The notes under the pieces are model-generated. The model worked only from the letters and a program-made list of their open reading frames with translations, did no database searches and had not been told where the DNA came from. The position numbers were made by a program, and so were the translations under genes. A stretch of DNA of 42,467 nt from an uncultured Clostridia bacterium (GTDB lineage: Bacteria > Bacillota > Clostridia > TANB77 > CAG-508): NCBI GenBank assembly GCA_947626865.1, contig CANQTZ010000119.1, positions 1 to 42,467 on the forward strand, read 5' to 3'. The first letter of the stretch is position 1, and each line of letters opens with the position of its first letter. Below, piece by piece: positions 17,516 to 28,941 of this stretch.

Positions 17516-19713
17516 TAAATCACCTCATTTTTAGCTTTAATTACTATCAAATTCATTGTAATATCTTCTGTAGGTTGTGCAGAAGTATATATATCAACGC
17601 TTCCATTTTGGCTATTAGTATATCCGTCTTCTATTCTAGCTTGATTTTCTAAATCCATAACAATATTAACTACACAATTTTCGTCTATTTTATCTGATAT
17701 AATAGTTGCTTTATATTTATCTCCTTCAGAAGTCCACTTTTCTGCTTGTATTTCAACTGTTATATATAAAGTAGTATTATTTTCTAATCCTACCTTTACT
17801 TCTTCTGCAGTTGTTTTAGCTGTGTCTGCTGTATTTTGTGTACTTTCTATATCAGCTTTAACTTGAGTATCATCATAATTTTCTAAACTGTCTAATTTAG
17901 TCTTGTCCTCACTTGACATTAACCCTTTTTTCTCTGTTGTTGCAACTTCAATATTTGCTCCTTTTTTTATGTCCTCTAATAATTCATTAGTTAAATCATT
18001 AGTAGATAATCCTTTTCCCTCTTCTTTATCTACTTTATTATCCAAATCAGTTTTGTTACTATTTGATAATTCTATTGCAGTTTGAATATTGGTTTTAATA
18101 TTCGTATCATCATATACTGTATCAGTAAATACAGCATTTTCAGGCACATCTTTTTCTACTGTATGACTATTTACTGTATTAGCATTATCTGCATTTGTTG
18201 CTGTCTCGGCATTAGTTGCATTATCAGCTGTTTTTGCATGGTCTGCTTCTTCTACGATGCCATCGTTATCAGTATCGTAAACAGCTTTTGTCATATCTCC
18301 AGAACCCTCACCATCTTTACCATTGTAAATTTGTATTTTTTTATTGGTTCCATCAGTATAATTTATTGTATATGTATCTAGCTTTCCAGAAATATGTGTT
18401 ACATCAGTTTCTTCTATGCTTTCTATTCCATTTCCAGTTTTTCCTGTTTCGCCTTTATCTCCAGTTTCTCCTTTGTCTCCTTTAGGAAGTACAAGATTTA
18501 ATTTTTGATTCGGAGTATCTCCTATAATTTCTGCTGATGCTTCATCTCCTTTAGTTACTTCTCCTATTTCTAAAATATTAGGTTCGCCTTTAAATTCTCC
18601 ATTTTCAACTCGTTCTTTTAATTCTGTAATGTATGCTTCTCTTACATTTTCTGCCGTTTTACGTTCATTTTCTGATAAAACACGTGTTTCTTCATTTATC
18701 TTTCTTGTTTCTTCTTCACTAGCTCTATTTGCTTCTGCCTCCTGTATTGCTTCTTCATTTGACTGTCTTATTTTTTCATTTTCCATACGTGTATTTTCAG
18801 CATTTACTCTTTCTTCTTCGCTAGCTATACGTGTTTTTTCTTCCGTATCTCTTTTTATTTCTTCTTCTTTGCGTTTTGTCTCTTCCGTTTCTCTTTCTGT
18901 TTCCTTTACAATCCTTTCTTTTTCGGCTTTTTCTCTTTGGGTTTCTTCTATTTTTCTAGTTCCTTCTGCACTTACTCTTTCTTCTTCATTTGATATACGA
19001 GTTTGTTCTGTTGTATCTCTTTGACTTTCTGCTTCTACTCTTTCATTTTCAGCTAATTCACGAGCATCTTCATTTGAAATTCTTTCTTCTTCATTAGAGT
19101 TTCGAATTTCTTCTTTTGCATTTCTTTGTTCCTCTGCAGTTGCTCTTTTTTCTTCTTCAGCTATTCTAGTATTTTCTTGTTCTTCTCTTTTTTCTTCATT
19201 CTTCTTTCTTATTTCTTCATTTGTTTTTCTTATTTGCTCTTCATCTTGATTTATTCGTTCATTAATAAATTGATCTACTTTTGAATTAACTTCTTCTTGT
19301 ATTCCATCTTTTATTTCCTTTAAATTTTCTTCAAATTCTTCTAAATATAACTTTGTATCTTCTGCTTTTATATATTCTTTGGATGTTTTTTCTATAAAGG
19401 CATTAATATAAAAAGAAGAAATTATTTCATCATTTTCTTTAATTTCTACTTCTATTTTAGCAAGTCCAGCTACTCTTAAACAATTCTCAGATAGAGTAAC
19501 ACTTATTTCTGATGAATTAACAGTACATTCTTGAATCACAATTGTTTTATCAGGTCTTGTAAAAATAATATTAGCTGTGACTCCATTTAGTGTAACAATA
19601 TTACTATTATCATAAATACTAAAAATTAATTTAGTTGTATCTAACTGTTTCAATCTTATTTCATTGTAATCTTTCACTTTTAAATCAACTGTTATTCTTT
19701 CAATTCTCTTCAT
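17515..19713 (-). CDS. BppU-like baseplate/fibre protein with long coiled coil and short collagen-like segment
   Basis: N-terminal RIERITVDLKVKDYNEIRLKQLDTTKLIFSIYDN; E/R/N-rich heptad-like repeats; GDKGETGDKGETGKTG. Confidence 0.8.
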   Translation of the reverse strand: MKRIERITVDLKVKDYNEIRLKQLDTTKLIFSIYDNSNIVTLNGVTANIIFTRPDKTIVIQECTVNSSEISVTLSENCLRVAGLAKIEVEIKENDEIISSFYINAFIEKTSKEYIKAEDTKLYLEEFEENLKEIKDGIQEEVNSKVDQFINERINQDEEQIRKTNEEIRKKNEEKREEQENTRIAEEEKRATAEEQRNAKEEIRNSNEEERISNEDARELAENERVEAESQRDTTEQTRISNEEERVSAEGTRKIEETQREKAEKERIVKETERETEETKRKEEEIKRDTEEKTRIASEEERVNAENTRMENEKIRQSNEEAIQEAEANRASEEETRKINEETRVLSENERKTAENVREAYITELKERVENGEFKGEPNILEIGEVTKGDEASAEIIGDTPNQKLNLVLPKGDKGETGDKGETGKTGNGIESIEETDVTHISGKLDTYTINYTDGTNKKIQIYNGKDGEGSGDMTKAVYDTDNDGIVEEADHAKTADNATNAETATNADNANTVNSHTVEKDVPENAVFTDTVYDDTNIKTNIQTAIELSNSNKTDLDNKVDKEEGKGLSTNDLTNELLEDIKKGANIEVATTEKKGLMSSEDKTKLDSLENYDDTQVKADIESTQNTADTAKTTAEEVKVGLENNTTLYITVEIQAEKWTSEGDKYKATIISDKIDENCVVNIVMDLENQARIEDGYTNSQNGSVDIYTSAQPTEDITMNLIVIKAKNEVI

Positions 19714-22318
19714 TTTCTCCCTCCTCTAATTCTTGGAATATTTCTACTTCACCATTTTCTAAATGTCTCATTTTGGTTACATTTCTTGGAGCTAGTTTTA
19801 GTTTTAAATCAGTATTACACTTTACTTCTCCTTCAAAAATCACTTCTTCTTCATCTTCTTCTACACTCATTAACTGTATTCCTGTATTATTAAATATTGT
19901 TTCATATTCTTTTTTCATTCCAAGTTTTTCTGCAATTAATTGAATAAATTGTTGTTGATTATTAATTATTTCTTGTTGTTTCTCAATTATTTTTTGTTGC
20001 TCTTGTATAGCTTTAGAGTTTGTTGCTATTAAAGGAGAATGTCTTAATTCATAACTATCTTCTATGACATTGCCATCTTCATCTTCTTTGTAATTATGTT
20101 GTACATATCTTTCGTCTATTTTTTCAAGTTCTTGTGCTATAAATCCTACATTTTCTTGTTTGCCATCTTTTTTCCATATAAATTCTCTTATTTTCATTTG
20201 CATTATTCTATCTATTGCATTTATTTTACTTGCATATATATTCTTTTTTAGTCTTCCGTCAGAAGCAACATTTCCTGCATTTGTAATATTATAATTGTGC
20301 ATATTTATATTTTTATAAACATCAATTCCCGAATCCGAAAAACGAGCATGTGTATTGTTATTGGCATCTACTATTGAAAATGATTGAGGCGTTCTTACTC
20401 CCATTCCCTCAGTAAATTGCACAATAGCTCCATGGTCATCAAAACGTAGTCTATTAGAGTGCATATCAATTATAGTTCCTAAATGTATTCCTTCCATGTC
20501 AAATTTTGGTGTTCCTTCTTTGGCATAAGTCAGTTTCATTATATAACTATCTTCGCTAGAACTGTTTTTAGAAGCCCATGTCATGTATTTTCCATTCTCA
20601 TCTAAATCAAATTCTAGTCCTCTTATATTTTCGTATCCTTTCAAATGGTTAGTACCAATAGTTCCTAAAAAATCCCCAGCATTATATAACCTTAATCCGT
20701 ACTGGCAAAGTGCCAATAATAAACTTTGACTACTATCCTTTATTTGTAATTGTGCATTTATGAATTGTATATAGTTTGATATTTTATTCCATGCAATCTG
20801 AACACTTTCCCAATCTTGTTGAAGTTTTGTTCCAAATTCATCATTACCTACTTTCTTATTGACTTCTGATGTAATACTATCTTTAGTTTGAGTTATAAGT
20901 GTTTTAAATTGTTCTCTATCACTATCTTGAGTTTCAACTAAAGATTTAATATTATCCGAATTTAACTGTATATTAACTAATAATCCATTAAGTGCATTTT
21001 GCAATCCCTCAATTCTAGCTGTCGACATAGTCCCTGTTGTTATAAAATTTGCATTTATTTGTCCGTCCATTGTCATTGCAATTTCAAAAGGTCCTTCATA
21101 CCCATTTGAACTAAAACCTATTCCTCCTAACCCAAATCGCCACACATTCTTAGCTTTTTCCTTTGGCAAAGCATCTAGTATCAATATTTCATTTTCATCT
21201 ATATATACATATCCTAGTTTATTCAATGAATTAATTAAATCGGTTTGTTGCTTAATTACTATATCTTGCCTAGTTATACCATCATATAATAAATCTTCCA
21301 TATTTTTTATATTATCTCTTATGCCATCAAATTTATTTTTTACATCTCTTCTATAATTTCCAAAAACAAGAGTTTCGATTTTATCTGTTAAAATATTATG
21401 CGTATATTCTTGAACCTCTGTAAGTAAATTCACAAGTGGATGTTTAACATGTATAATGTCTCCTATTTCCATATTTTGATTAATATCAGAAGTTATTTCA
21501 TAAGAAACTTGTGGATATTTATTGGTTTCCAAATATTTTTTAGCTTTTTCCCTTAATTCTTCTTTCAACTCCTCTTCACTGATTTCTTGACCTTCTTCCG
21601 CTTCTAAATCAGATGAAAAAGTTATTGTTCTGGTATATGGAATTGTATATTGTATATCACTTTCAATAAATTCTTCGTCAAGCATTAGTTCATTTGAGCC
21701 AACAGGATAAATTTTTGTGCAAACTGCTGACCAATCTTCAAATATTTGTATTCCTTGCATATTTTTGCCGTATGATATCGTTTCTCCATTATCATTGCCT
21801 ACTTGCTTCATAAATCTAATATTCCAGTTATCTGCATCGAACACTCCACCCCATCTTTCTTCAATAACAGCCCATGCTTCAAGTAAATTTTTTCTAATAA
21901 AATATGCTGTGCTTTGAGTTCCCACATCTGAAAAAATTCTAAATGGACTAGGATTATCAGTTTTTTCATTTAGATAAGATAGAGCATTTTGCCCATTTTG
22001 GTTTGTCGGTCTTACATCTACTAAAAAATATTTTTCGCTATCGAACATTACATGGTTTGCTGTAAAACTTATAATGTTATTTTCTACTTTAACATTATTA
22101 ATTCTAAAAGCTTGTGGATTCAATTTTGATTTTGTTCTAACAACACATAACTTATCTTGTTCAATATATTTTTTGTACTTTATTTCACATTCAACTTCTA
22201 CATACCAACCATTTAAGGACTTTTTTTTCGTTTCCTTACACTTAATAGGATTGATGGCTATATTTCCATTAGTTTTAAAATCAGTATCATTTTCATTAAA
22301 AATTTTTATTATAGCCAT
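19700..22318 (-). CDS. phage tail protein/endopeptidase with C-terminal S74 chaperone domain
   Basis: siphovirus tail region at N-terminus; ASDGRLKKNIYASKINAIDRIMQMKIREFIWKKDGKQENVGFIAQELEKI S74 motif. Confidence 0.85.
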   Translation of the reverse strand: MAIIKIFNENDTDFKTNGNIAINPIKCKETKKKSLNGWYVEVECEIKYKKYIEQDKLCVVRTKSKLNPQAFRINNVKVENNIISFTANHVMFDSEKYFLVDVRPTNQNGQNALSYLNEKTDNPSPFRIFSDVGTQSTAYFIRKNLLEAWAVIEERWGGVFDADNWNIRFMKQVGNDNGETISYGKNMQGIQIFEDWSAVCTKIYPVGSNELMLDEEFIESDIQYTIPYTRTITFSSDLEAEEGQEISEEELKEELREKAKKYLETNKYPQVSYEITSDINQNMEIGDIIHVKHPLVNLLTEVQEYTHNILTDKIETLVFGNYRRDVKNKFDGIRDNIKNMEDLLYDGITRQDIVIKQQTDLINSLNKLGYVYIDENEILILDALPKEKAKNVWRFGLGGIGFSSNGYEGPFEIAMTMDGQINANFITTGTMSTARIEGLQNALNGLLVNIQLNSDNIKSLVETQDSDREQFKTLITQTKDSITSEVNKKVGNDEFGTKLQQDWESVQIAWNKISNYIQFINAQLQIKDSSQSLLLALCQYGLRLYNAGDFLGTIGTNHLKGYENIRGLEFDLDENGKYMTWASKNSSSEDSYIMKLTYAKEGTPKFDMEGIHLGTIIDMHSNRLRFDDHGAIVQFTEGMGVRTPQSFSIVDANNNTHARFSDSGIDVYKNINMHNYNITNAGNVASDGRLKKNIYASKINAIDRIMQMKIREFIWKKDGKQENVGFIAQELEKIDERYVQHNYKEDEDGNVIEDSYELRHSPLIATNSKAIQEQQKIIEKQQEIINNQQQFIQLIAEKLGMKKEYETIFNNTGIQLMSVEEDEEEVIFEGEVKCNTDLKLKLAPRNVTKMRHLENGEVEIFQELEEGENEEN

Positions 22319-22980
22319 CTATCTTTCCTCCTCATCATTATTTTTGGATTTCCTGTATTTCTTATTATTTCGTTTTCTCCTACGTTCAATTTTGGAAACT
22401 TATAGTCCATTTCAATTTGTCTATTTCTATTAAGTCCTTCATATTCAACTGTCTGTTCTTCACAATCAATCTCTACATAATCCTCATTTTTAAATTCATA
22501 TAAAAATCTAACTCCATTTATAGTTAAATCTACTTTATCAACGTCTGTTTTTTCTATTCTTATGATGGGTTGACTGTATATTGTTCCTTCATTTATAACT
22601 ATACTGCCTACTTGTACAAACTCATCTCTTTTTTTAGTCCAGAATGGATTTCTAATGAAATTGAATTCTGCAATATGAATACTAGCACTTCTTTCTGGAG
22701 TTACCTCGCTGTAAAACATCGCTTTTGTTATCCTATTTTTATATTCAAATATGCCTGCTCCATCAAGCCATGCAAGTATTTTATTGTATTTCTCAGGATT
22801 TAATATTTGAACTTTTATTGGTCTTTCTATTGTTGTATATCCCTGTTCTTCAAATAATGCTCCATTTCTTCCTTCTATATCAGTTTGTAAATATCTTTGA
22901 CTTGCTTTTCCTAAAAAGTGACTTTCTTCTTCAATTATAACTTCCATATCTATACTTGATATTCCTTTAAAAACAAACAC
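22309..22980 (-). CDS. phage distal tail protein
   Basis: 223 aa; position between tail endopeptidase and tape measure. Confidence 0.8.
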   Translation of the reverse strand: MFVFKGISSIDMEVIIEEESHFLGKASQRYLQTDIEGRNGALFEEQGYTTIERPIKVQILNPEKYNKILAWLDGAGIFEYKNRITKAMFYSEVTPERSASIHIAEFNFIRNPFWTKKRDEFVQVGSIVINEGTIYSQPIIRIEKTDVDKVDLTINGVRFLYEFKNEDYVEIDCEEQTVEYEGLNRNRQIEMDYKFPKLNVGENEIIRNTGNPKIMMRRKDRWL

Positions 22981-25900
22981 CTACATCACCTCCAGCAACC
23001 TATCATCTATAAATTTTATAAATCCCTCTCTGTCCAACTTAATTTTACAAGAATTTAAAGCTCTCAAAAATACTTTGAACAATCTTTCATAATCAAAATC
23101 TTTACTATAAATTACTTGTTCTTTTCTTTTTGTATTTGAACTGTAAGTGCGTTTTTTATTTCTTTTCTCTGCTTCCGTATAATCTTTATTTTCTTCTTTA
23201 GTTAAGACTCTTTCTCCTTTATGTAGTCTAGCTACATAATTGTCTTTTGGTACATAATCAAGACCAAATTTATGTCCAGGTAACTTAAAAATATTACCAT
23301 TAACTTTTGCCTTAACTGTAAGTAATCCAGATAAAGTTGATGCAATTCCTCTTGCAACAGAAAATAATGAATTTTGCCATCTTGAATTACTTAATCCACT
23401 TTTCAAACTATTAAGAATTTTCATCCCCTCATTTTCTGCTAAATCCCCTTTCCTAATTCCTTGAATAACTTTATCTGCATCTTCTACACCAGCATTGTTT
23501 AAAAGTTGTCTTAATTGTCCATCTTCTAATCCATTTAACATTCCTTGTAAATTATTCATTGCCTCTTGTTTAAACTCAGGATTTTTCTCTATTTTATCCA
23601 ATACTTGCTGAGCCATTCTTTCAGTTTCGCCAACTAATTCTGGTGTTTTTTGTACTGTAACTCCTGTCATCTCTTGTATCTTTTGTGCTAAATCAGGTGG
23701 CATTTTTGAAACTGCTTCAAAATATTTTGCATATGACTCATCGGATAATGATTTCCATTTTTCTACTTGTTCTGGAGTTAAAGATTCTATTGTTGTTGTA
23801 CTTGAAACTAAATAATTAGAAAGAGCATCAAGTTCTTCATTATATCTTTGTTTATCTGCATTAAATTTATTTATTAATAAGTTTGATTGAGTTGATATAT
23901 TTGATTCTAAGCTAGCAGTTTCCAATCCATATGCCTGCTCTCTTCTTCCTATCAATTCTTGCAAACTCTCTGTAGTATTCGTCATTAATAGTTCTCTATC
24001 TTGCTCATATTGAATAATATCTTGATTAGCAGTACTAAGCAATTCTTTTTGTTCTCCTATCGCTTGACCTAATTGTTGTACTTTTTGTTTTGCACCTTGA
24101 GCTTCCCAAACTTTCCAAAAATCTTTTCCATTATATGTAGATTTTTCTAGTTCCTTATTGTATTCTGTTTGCAGTTCGTTTAATTTTTCTTGACCTGCCT
24201 TTCTTGTGTCAAGTGCTTCTTTCCATTGTTCTTCTTCTGCCTGAAGATAATATTCTGCTTTCTTTTTTAGTATAGTCTTATCTACTTCGCTTTGTAATTC
24301 TTGATATTTATCAATTACATTATTATTCATCTTTATTTCTATTCCAAGAGCCTCTGATAATTCTTTAGTAATAAAATCTGCTCTAGTTCTATATACTTCT
24401 TTTATTTTACCGTTCTCATCTGTTATTTCTTTTAGTGCATCCCATAATTTTTGGCTATTATCTATTTCTAGTAAATTTGATGATAACTGTTTATTTTGAA
24501 TTTCAATTAACTCTTCTCTCGCTTTAATCTGTTCATTTATAGCCTCTCTTTCTTTTAACACACTTTTAGCTCCATCCATAACTTTTTGGTCATAGGCATA
24601 AATAGCAGCACTTGCAGTAGCAAATAATCCAATAGCTACACCAATAGGATTTGTTAATCCACTTAATACATTTGCCATGCCTGTTACCGATGTAGATGCA
24701 GTTGTCACTGAGCCTTTCATTACACCTATAGATTGTGTAAATGTACCTATACTTTTTATTGCCCCACCTAATGTCGATGTTAATTTTCCTAGTATAGTTA
24801 GCAATGGTCCAATTGCTGCTATTACCAACCCTATTTTTAAAATTGTATTAACTTGTTCTTCATCCAATTTACTGAAACTGTCTGTCCATTTTTCAATTTG
24901 TTTTACCACTTTTTCTATTGATGGCATCAATTTATTTCCTAGTGTTATTCCTATATCTTTTATTTTATTTAATGCTATTGTTAATTTACTTTTTAGTGTT
25001 TCATATCTTTTATTTGCTTCATTTGATAAAGCATTATTTTCTTCCCAACTTTTATTTGCTAAATCTACTGCACTAGATAATAATTCTCCTGAACTTGCTA
25101 ACGCTAATACTGTATTAGATAGTCTTACTTCTGTTAGCCCCATGTCACTTAGTATATTAATTGCTGATTTTCCATTTCTCTCCGTATCATTTAGCCCAGT
25201 TATAAAAGCTGTTAATGCTTTCACAGCATCTTTTTCAAATGCCTCTTTAAACTCCTGTGTTGTCATTCCTGCTACTTTTGCAAAATCATTCAACTTATCC
25301 GAACCTGTTTCTGTTGCTACTTGTATCTGTTTTAGTAATTTGCTCATTGCAGAGCCACCCGCTTCTGCTTCTATACCTACAGATGACATTGCTGTTGCCA
25401 ATGCCATTATTTGTGCCTCACTTAATCCTGTCAGCTCTCCTGTAGCAGCTAATCTAGTAGCCATTGACACTATATCTGCTTCTGTTGTGGCAAAATTATT
25501 TCCTAAAGCTGTTATTACTGAACCCAAATTTGAATAATTGCTTGCACTCATTTTTGTTATATTAGCAAATTTAGCAAGTGCCGTAGCTGCTTCAGTAGCA
25601 CTAAGGTTTGTTGAATTTCCTAAATCAATCATTACTCTCGTAAAACTCATAATATCTTCGGTTTTTATTCCTAATTGACCAGCTACTTCTGCTACTTTTG
25701 CAATTTCTGTAGTAGTAGAAGGTATTTCTTTTGCCATTTGTCTTATTTGTGTTTTTAAAACTTCTAACTGTCCATCTGTTGCATCTACTGTTTTTTCTAC
25801 TCCAGCAAAAGCACTCTCAAATTCTATTGCACTTTTAGCAGATGCTGTCAATGCTGCTATTGATGCCATAGAAAAAGCAGAAAAATTTTTTCCTGCCTTT

Positions 25901-26331
25901 TCTATTTTTTCACCTGTATTTTTAACTTTATCGCCATACTCTTTTATTGCTTCTGAGCCAGTTTTTAATTTATTAGTTGTATCATTTATTTGATTTCTAT
26001 ATCTTTGTAATGATGTTTCTGCTTGTGCTAATGCTGCTTTCTTTTTTTGTATTGCTACTTCGTCCTTATTTTCCGCTTTTTCTAATTCGGTTAATTGTGT
26101 TTTTAATGTCGTCACTTTATCTTTTTGTATATCATAAGCTCTGTTTAGATACTCCAATTTGTCTTTCAATTTTTGTGTCGTTGTTGTTGATTTATCCCAT
26201 TGTGCTTGTGTCAATTTAAAACTTTGATAATTTTCCTTTAACTCTGCATTTACCAGTTTTAAAGACTTTACAAAATTTGTACTACCTTGTTCTGTAAAAA
26301 CAACTCCTACCCTTTTCAAATCATTTGCCAT
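22981..26331 (-). CDS. phage tail tape measure protein
   Basis: 1116 aa; TAATALAKFANITKMSASNYSNLGSVITALGNNFATTEADIVSMATRLA TP901-type core. Confidence 0.95.
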   Translation of the reverse strand: MANDLKRVGVVFTEQGSTNFVKSLKLVNAELKENYQSFKLTQAQWDKSTTTTQKLKDKLEYLNRAYDIQKDKVTTLKTQLTELEKAENKDEVAIQKKKAALAQAETSLQRYRNQINDTTNKLKTGSEAIKEYGDKVKNTGEKIEKAGKNFSAFSMASIAALTASAKSAIEFESAFAGVEKTVDATDGQLEVLKTQIRQMAKEIPSTTTEIAKVAEVAGQLGIKTEDIMSFTRVMIDLGNSTNLSATEAATALAKFANITKMSASNYSNLGSVITALGNNFATTEADIVSMATRLAATGELTGLSEAQIMALATAMSSVGIEAEAGGSAMSKLLKQIQVATETGSDKLNDFAKVAGMTTQEFKEAFEKDAVKALTAFITGLNDTERNGKSAINILSDMGLTEVRLSNTVLALASSGELLSSAVDLANKSWEENNALSNEANKRYETLKSKLTIALNKIKDIGITLGNKLMPSIEKVVKQIEKWTDSFSKLDEEQVNTILKIGLVIAAIGPLLTILGKLTSTLGGAIKSIGTFTQSIGVMKGSVTTASTSVTGMANVLSGLTNPIGVAIGLFATASAAIYAYDQKVMDGAKSVLKEREAINEQIKAREELIEIQNKQLSSNLLEIDNSQKLWDALKEITDENGKIKEVYRTRADFITKELSEALGIEIKMNNNVIDKYQELQSEVDKTILKKKAEYYLQAEEEQWKEALDTRKAGQEKLNELQTEYNKELEKSTYNGKDFWKVWEAQGAKQKVQQLGQAIGEQKELLSTANQDIIQYEQDRELLMTNTTESLQELIGRREQAYGLETASLESNISTQSNLLINKFNADKQRYNEELDALSNYLVSSTTTIESLTPEQVEKWKSLSDESYAKYFEAVSKMPPDLAQKIQEMTGVTVQKTPELVGETERMAQQVLDKIEKNPEFKQEAMNNLQGMLNGLEDGQLRQLLNNAGVEDADKVIQGIRKGDLAENEGMKILNSLKSGLSNSRWQNSLFSVARGIASTLSGLLTVKAKVNGNIFKLPGHKFGLDYVPKDNYVARLHKGERVLTKEENKDYTEAEKRNKKRTYSSNTKRKEQVIYSKDFDYERLFKVFLRALNSCKIKLDREGFIKFIDDRLLEVM

Positions 26332-26370
26332 ATATTTACACCTCTTTTGCTTTAAAAATATCGCAACTAA

Positions 26371-26727
26371 CTATCTCCTATGATATTTTACATTTGTTGT
26401 CATTTGCGTATGTTTTGATTTTTTCGTATCATCCTGTTCTATATTTGATAATTTCATATTATTTATGCACTCGACTATAAATCTTGTTATCCTGTCTATA
26501 TCGTTTATATCTACTAATGACACTGCTTGTCTATAAGTTAATTCTTCTGAATATGCTACCGATACTACACAATACAAAATAAAATTAAAAGTGCTAAATC
26601 TATGTTTTTCATCTTGAACATCTATCTTTAATTGTTCTATTCCACCTTCATAATCTTCTAAATATTCTAAAACTAATGAATTCCAATCCAAATTTATTTT
26701 TTTACCATTTCTTAATGTAATTTCCAT
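26371..26727 (-). CDS. phage tail assembly chaperone-like protein
   Basis: 118 aa, directly upstream of tape measure. Confidence 0.6.
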   Translation of the reverse strand: MEITLRNGKKINLDWNSLVLEYLEDYEGGIEQLKIDVQDEKHRFSTFNFILYCVVSVAYSEELTYRQAVSLVDINDIDRITRFIVECINNMKLSNIEQDDTKKSKHTQMTTNVKYHRR

Positions 26728-26821
26728 AGTATAAATTACCTCCGATATTTCTAAAAAAGCCTTAAAAACGAGTGTTTAAAATCGATTTTAAGGCTTTTTT
26801 ATTTTTTAATTAACAATTATA

Positions 26822-27856
26822 TTATGCTTGCTTTAATTCTAAGTCTTTTAATACTAGTGTTCTTGTTTCTTTACCTTCACTTGTAACTTCAATAGTATTA
26901 TCTTTGTTATGTACTTGGAATACTATTAATCCATCTTTCTCATCAACTGCAACTGGTTTCTTTAATTTTACACCAGTTCCTTTGATTTCACATTTAACAG
27001 TTCCTTTTGCTTGTCCTTTCGCTTCTTCAAAGTATAATGGCAAGAAGTTTCCAGAATTATCTGTTTTAGAAAATTCTGTCCAATTGTTAATATGTTTTAA
27101 CGAACCTGTTACATTGTCGCCTTCAATACTTAGATTTTCGCATAAGTCTTGTACTGTTTTTTCTCCTAAATTTAATGATGTTTCTCCACTTGGAACTGTT
27201 ACTTGTATGGTAGCTTTACTGGGTGTAGAAGCCTTTAACAAATCTTCTGTAGTTATAATTGGTTTTGTGAAGAATTTTTCTTCAGTTAAACCTTTTGGAA
27301 AATTAGAAGCTGATGTATCAACAGAATTTTTTATTATTTTTCCTTTTTCATCAAATGCATATGCTCTTATAGTAAGAGTATCATTTTGTTCTTCGAAACT
27401 TTCCTCTCTTGTTTTTGTTTCGTCAGTATTTTCTATTAGCTGACATTTTGGATACCAATCATATCTATAATGTCCGCCAGATAATTCAACAGTTTTACCA
27501 TAAGCAAAAAATGGCTTAGTTGGAGTTGTAGTTGTTTGAATTAATCCACCTTCATCAACTAAATCCCCTCTCATTCTAGCCAAATCGTCTGCATCAGTAG
27601 CTAACTTTTCAACTTCAATATCTATGTATGGTATTTGGCTTTTAGTGTCATATACCTTTCCACTTGCCATTATTGGCGTACTCTCTGCACTTTCTGTTAT
27701 CGTTACAGATTTTACTGTTTCCTCTTTTATAGTTGTTTCTTCATATTTTGTTACATCAAAATCATTTCCTTCATCAGGTTTGTTAAAATTATAATATTGA
27801 GCCCCTATTGACTCTTTGTATGGTGGTTTTTTTGTTTTTATACTTGGTTCTGGCAT
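26822..27856 (-). CDS. phage major tail protein
   Basis: 344 aa; YGKTVELSGGHYRYDWYPKC; syntenic position. Confidence 0.7.
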   Translation of the reverse strand: MPEPSIKTKKPPYKESIGAQYYNFNKPDEGNDFDVTKYEETTIKEETVKSVTITESAESTPIMASGKVYDTKSQIPYIDIEVEKLATDADDLARMRGDLVDEGGLIQTTTTPTKPFFAYGKTVELSGGHYRYDWYPKCQLIENTDETKTREESFEEQNDTLTIRAYAFDEKGKIIKNSVDTSASNFPKGLTEEKFFTKPIITTEDLLKASTPSKATIQVTVPSGETSLNLGEKTVQDLCENLSIEGDNVTGSLKHINNWTEFSKTDNSGNFLPLYFEEAKGQAKGTVKCEIKGTGVKLKKPVAVDEKDGLIVFQVHNKDNTIEVTSEGKETRTLVLKDLELKQA

Positions 27857-27871
27857 TTTTAAATTCCTCCT

Positions 27872-28234
27872 TTAATTAAATATTTCTTTTATCATTTTGT
27901 TATAATATTTTTCTTTATTTTTTTCAAAACATGGTCTTAAATGTGATCTTCCTGTCATTCTTACAGTACCATTTTCAACCATTGGTCCATAATACTTTCC
28001 CCATCCGACTTCAAACTCTTTTCCTTTTTTTCTATATGAAAAAGTGTTTATCAGATGAGTATATCCGCTTTTATGAATTTGTGAAATTGGTTTTGTTAAT
28101 TTTTTTAAATCATTAACAAATTCTTTTACCCCAACTTCTATTATGTCTGCTGGTTTTTCTGCTTTTTGTATAGCATTTTCTAATTCTTCCATTAAATCTT
28201 GAAATCCGTTATATATTTCGCTCAATGTTCTCAC
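27872..28234 (-). CDS. HK97 gp10-like tail component
   Basis: GKYYGPMVENGTVRMTGRSHLRPCFEKNK motif. Confidence 0.75.
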   Translation of the reverse strand: MRTLSEIYNGFQDLMEELENAIQKAEKPADIIEVGVKEFVNDLKKLTKPISQIHKSGYTHLINTFSYRKKGKEFEVGWGKYYGPMVENGTVRMTGRSHLRPCFEKNKEKYYNKMIKEIFN

Positions 28235-28550
28235 ACACCTCTACTGGAAAAAATGAATGAAAATACTGTTTGTCCTCTATATACTCATGTTCTATATATG
28301 GATTTACCTTCTTTTCTTTTAATTTTTTCCTTAATTCTATCAATTTAGGGTTTCTTGGTATTTTGCTGAAAAAAGAGACCTGATATATAACTTTCGTATC
28401 GTACTCAGTACCACTTCCTGTTATAGGATCCCATCCATATTCCCAAAAAACTATCCTTGTATTGGCATCTGTGTCTTTATCGTTTTGGATTCCTTCATTA
28501 AAAGGAATTTTAAGATTTTCAAAGATTTCGATTAGTTCTTCTTTATCCAC
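28209..28550 (-). CDS. phage tail-completion/head-tail protein
   Basis: 113 aa; overlapping gene organisation, position. Confidence 0.6.
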   Translation of the reverse strand: MDKEELIEIFENLKIPFNEGIQNDKDTDANTRIVFWEYGWDPITGSGTEYDTKVIYQVSFFSKIPRNPKLIELRKKLKEKKVNPYIEHEYIEDKQYFHSFFPVEVCENIERNI

Positions 28551-28941
28551 TCATATCACTCTCCAATCTCACATTTGGATATTTTTGTAATGTTAAATCT
28601 GTTTCTTTATATCCTTCATTATTTACAAAATGATACGTATTATAAACTTTGTGATATTCATTACCAATTTTTAATACATTCATAGAAGATATCTGCTTAA
28701 TTTGTGGTATTCTAATTTTCATTGTTAAATCAATTTCTCTCTGTTCAGCCTCAAATCTCAACTTATCTGATATAGATAACTCTTTAAACCATATTACACT
28801 TTCAGTTATTAATTTTATATATTCTTCTGGATATACACTATCCGTTTGAGCTATTTTATACAATTTAAAACAGCCATCATTATACGTCGGAAGTATTGTT
28901 GGAAGTGATGAAATATTTTCTCTGTAACGCATCATAATCAC
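28543..28941 (-). CDS. phage head-closure/head-tail joining protein
   Basis: 132 aa; position. Confidence 0.55.
   Translation of the reverse strand: MIMMRYRENISSLPTILPTYNDGCFKLYKIAQTDSVYPEEYIKLITESVIWFKELSISDKLRFEAEQREIDLTMKIRIPQIKQISSMNVLKIGNEYHKVYNTYHFVNNEGYKETDLTLQKYPNVRLESDMSG

Noticed and set aside
18600-19300. E/R/N-rich repeats as tandem DNA repeats of special interest
   Set aside because: Degenerate heptad-like coiled coil typical of phage fibre stalks; explained by protein structure.
26331-26727. Programmed frameshift between tail assembly chaperone genes before the tape measure
   Set aside because: Looked for a frame extension after 26371..26727; no convincing slippery site or second reading-frame extension.
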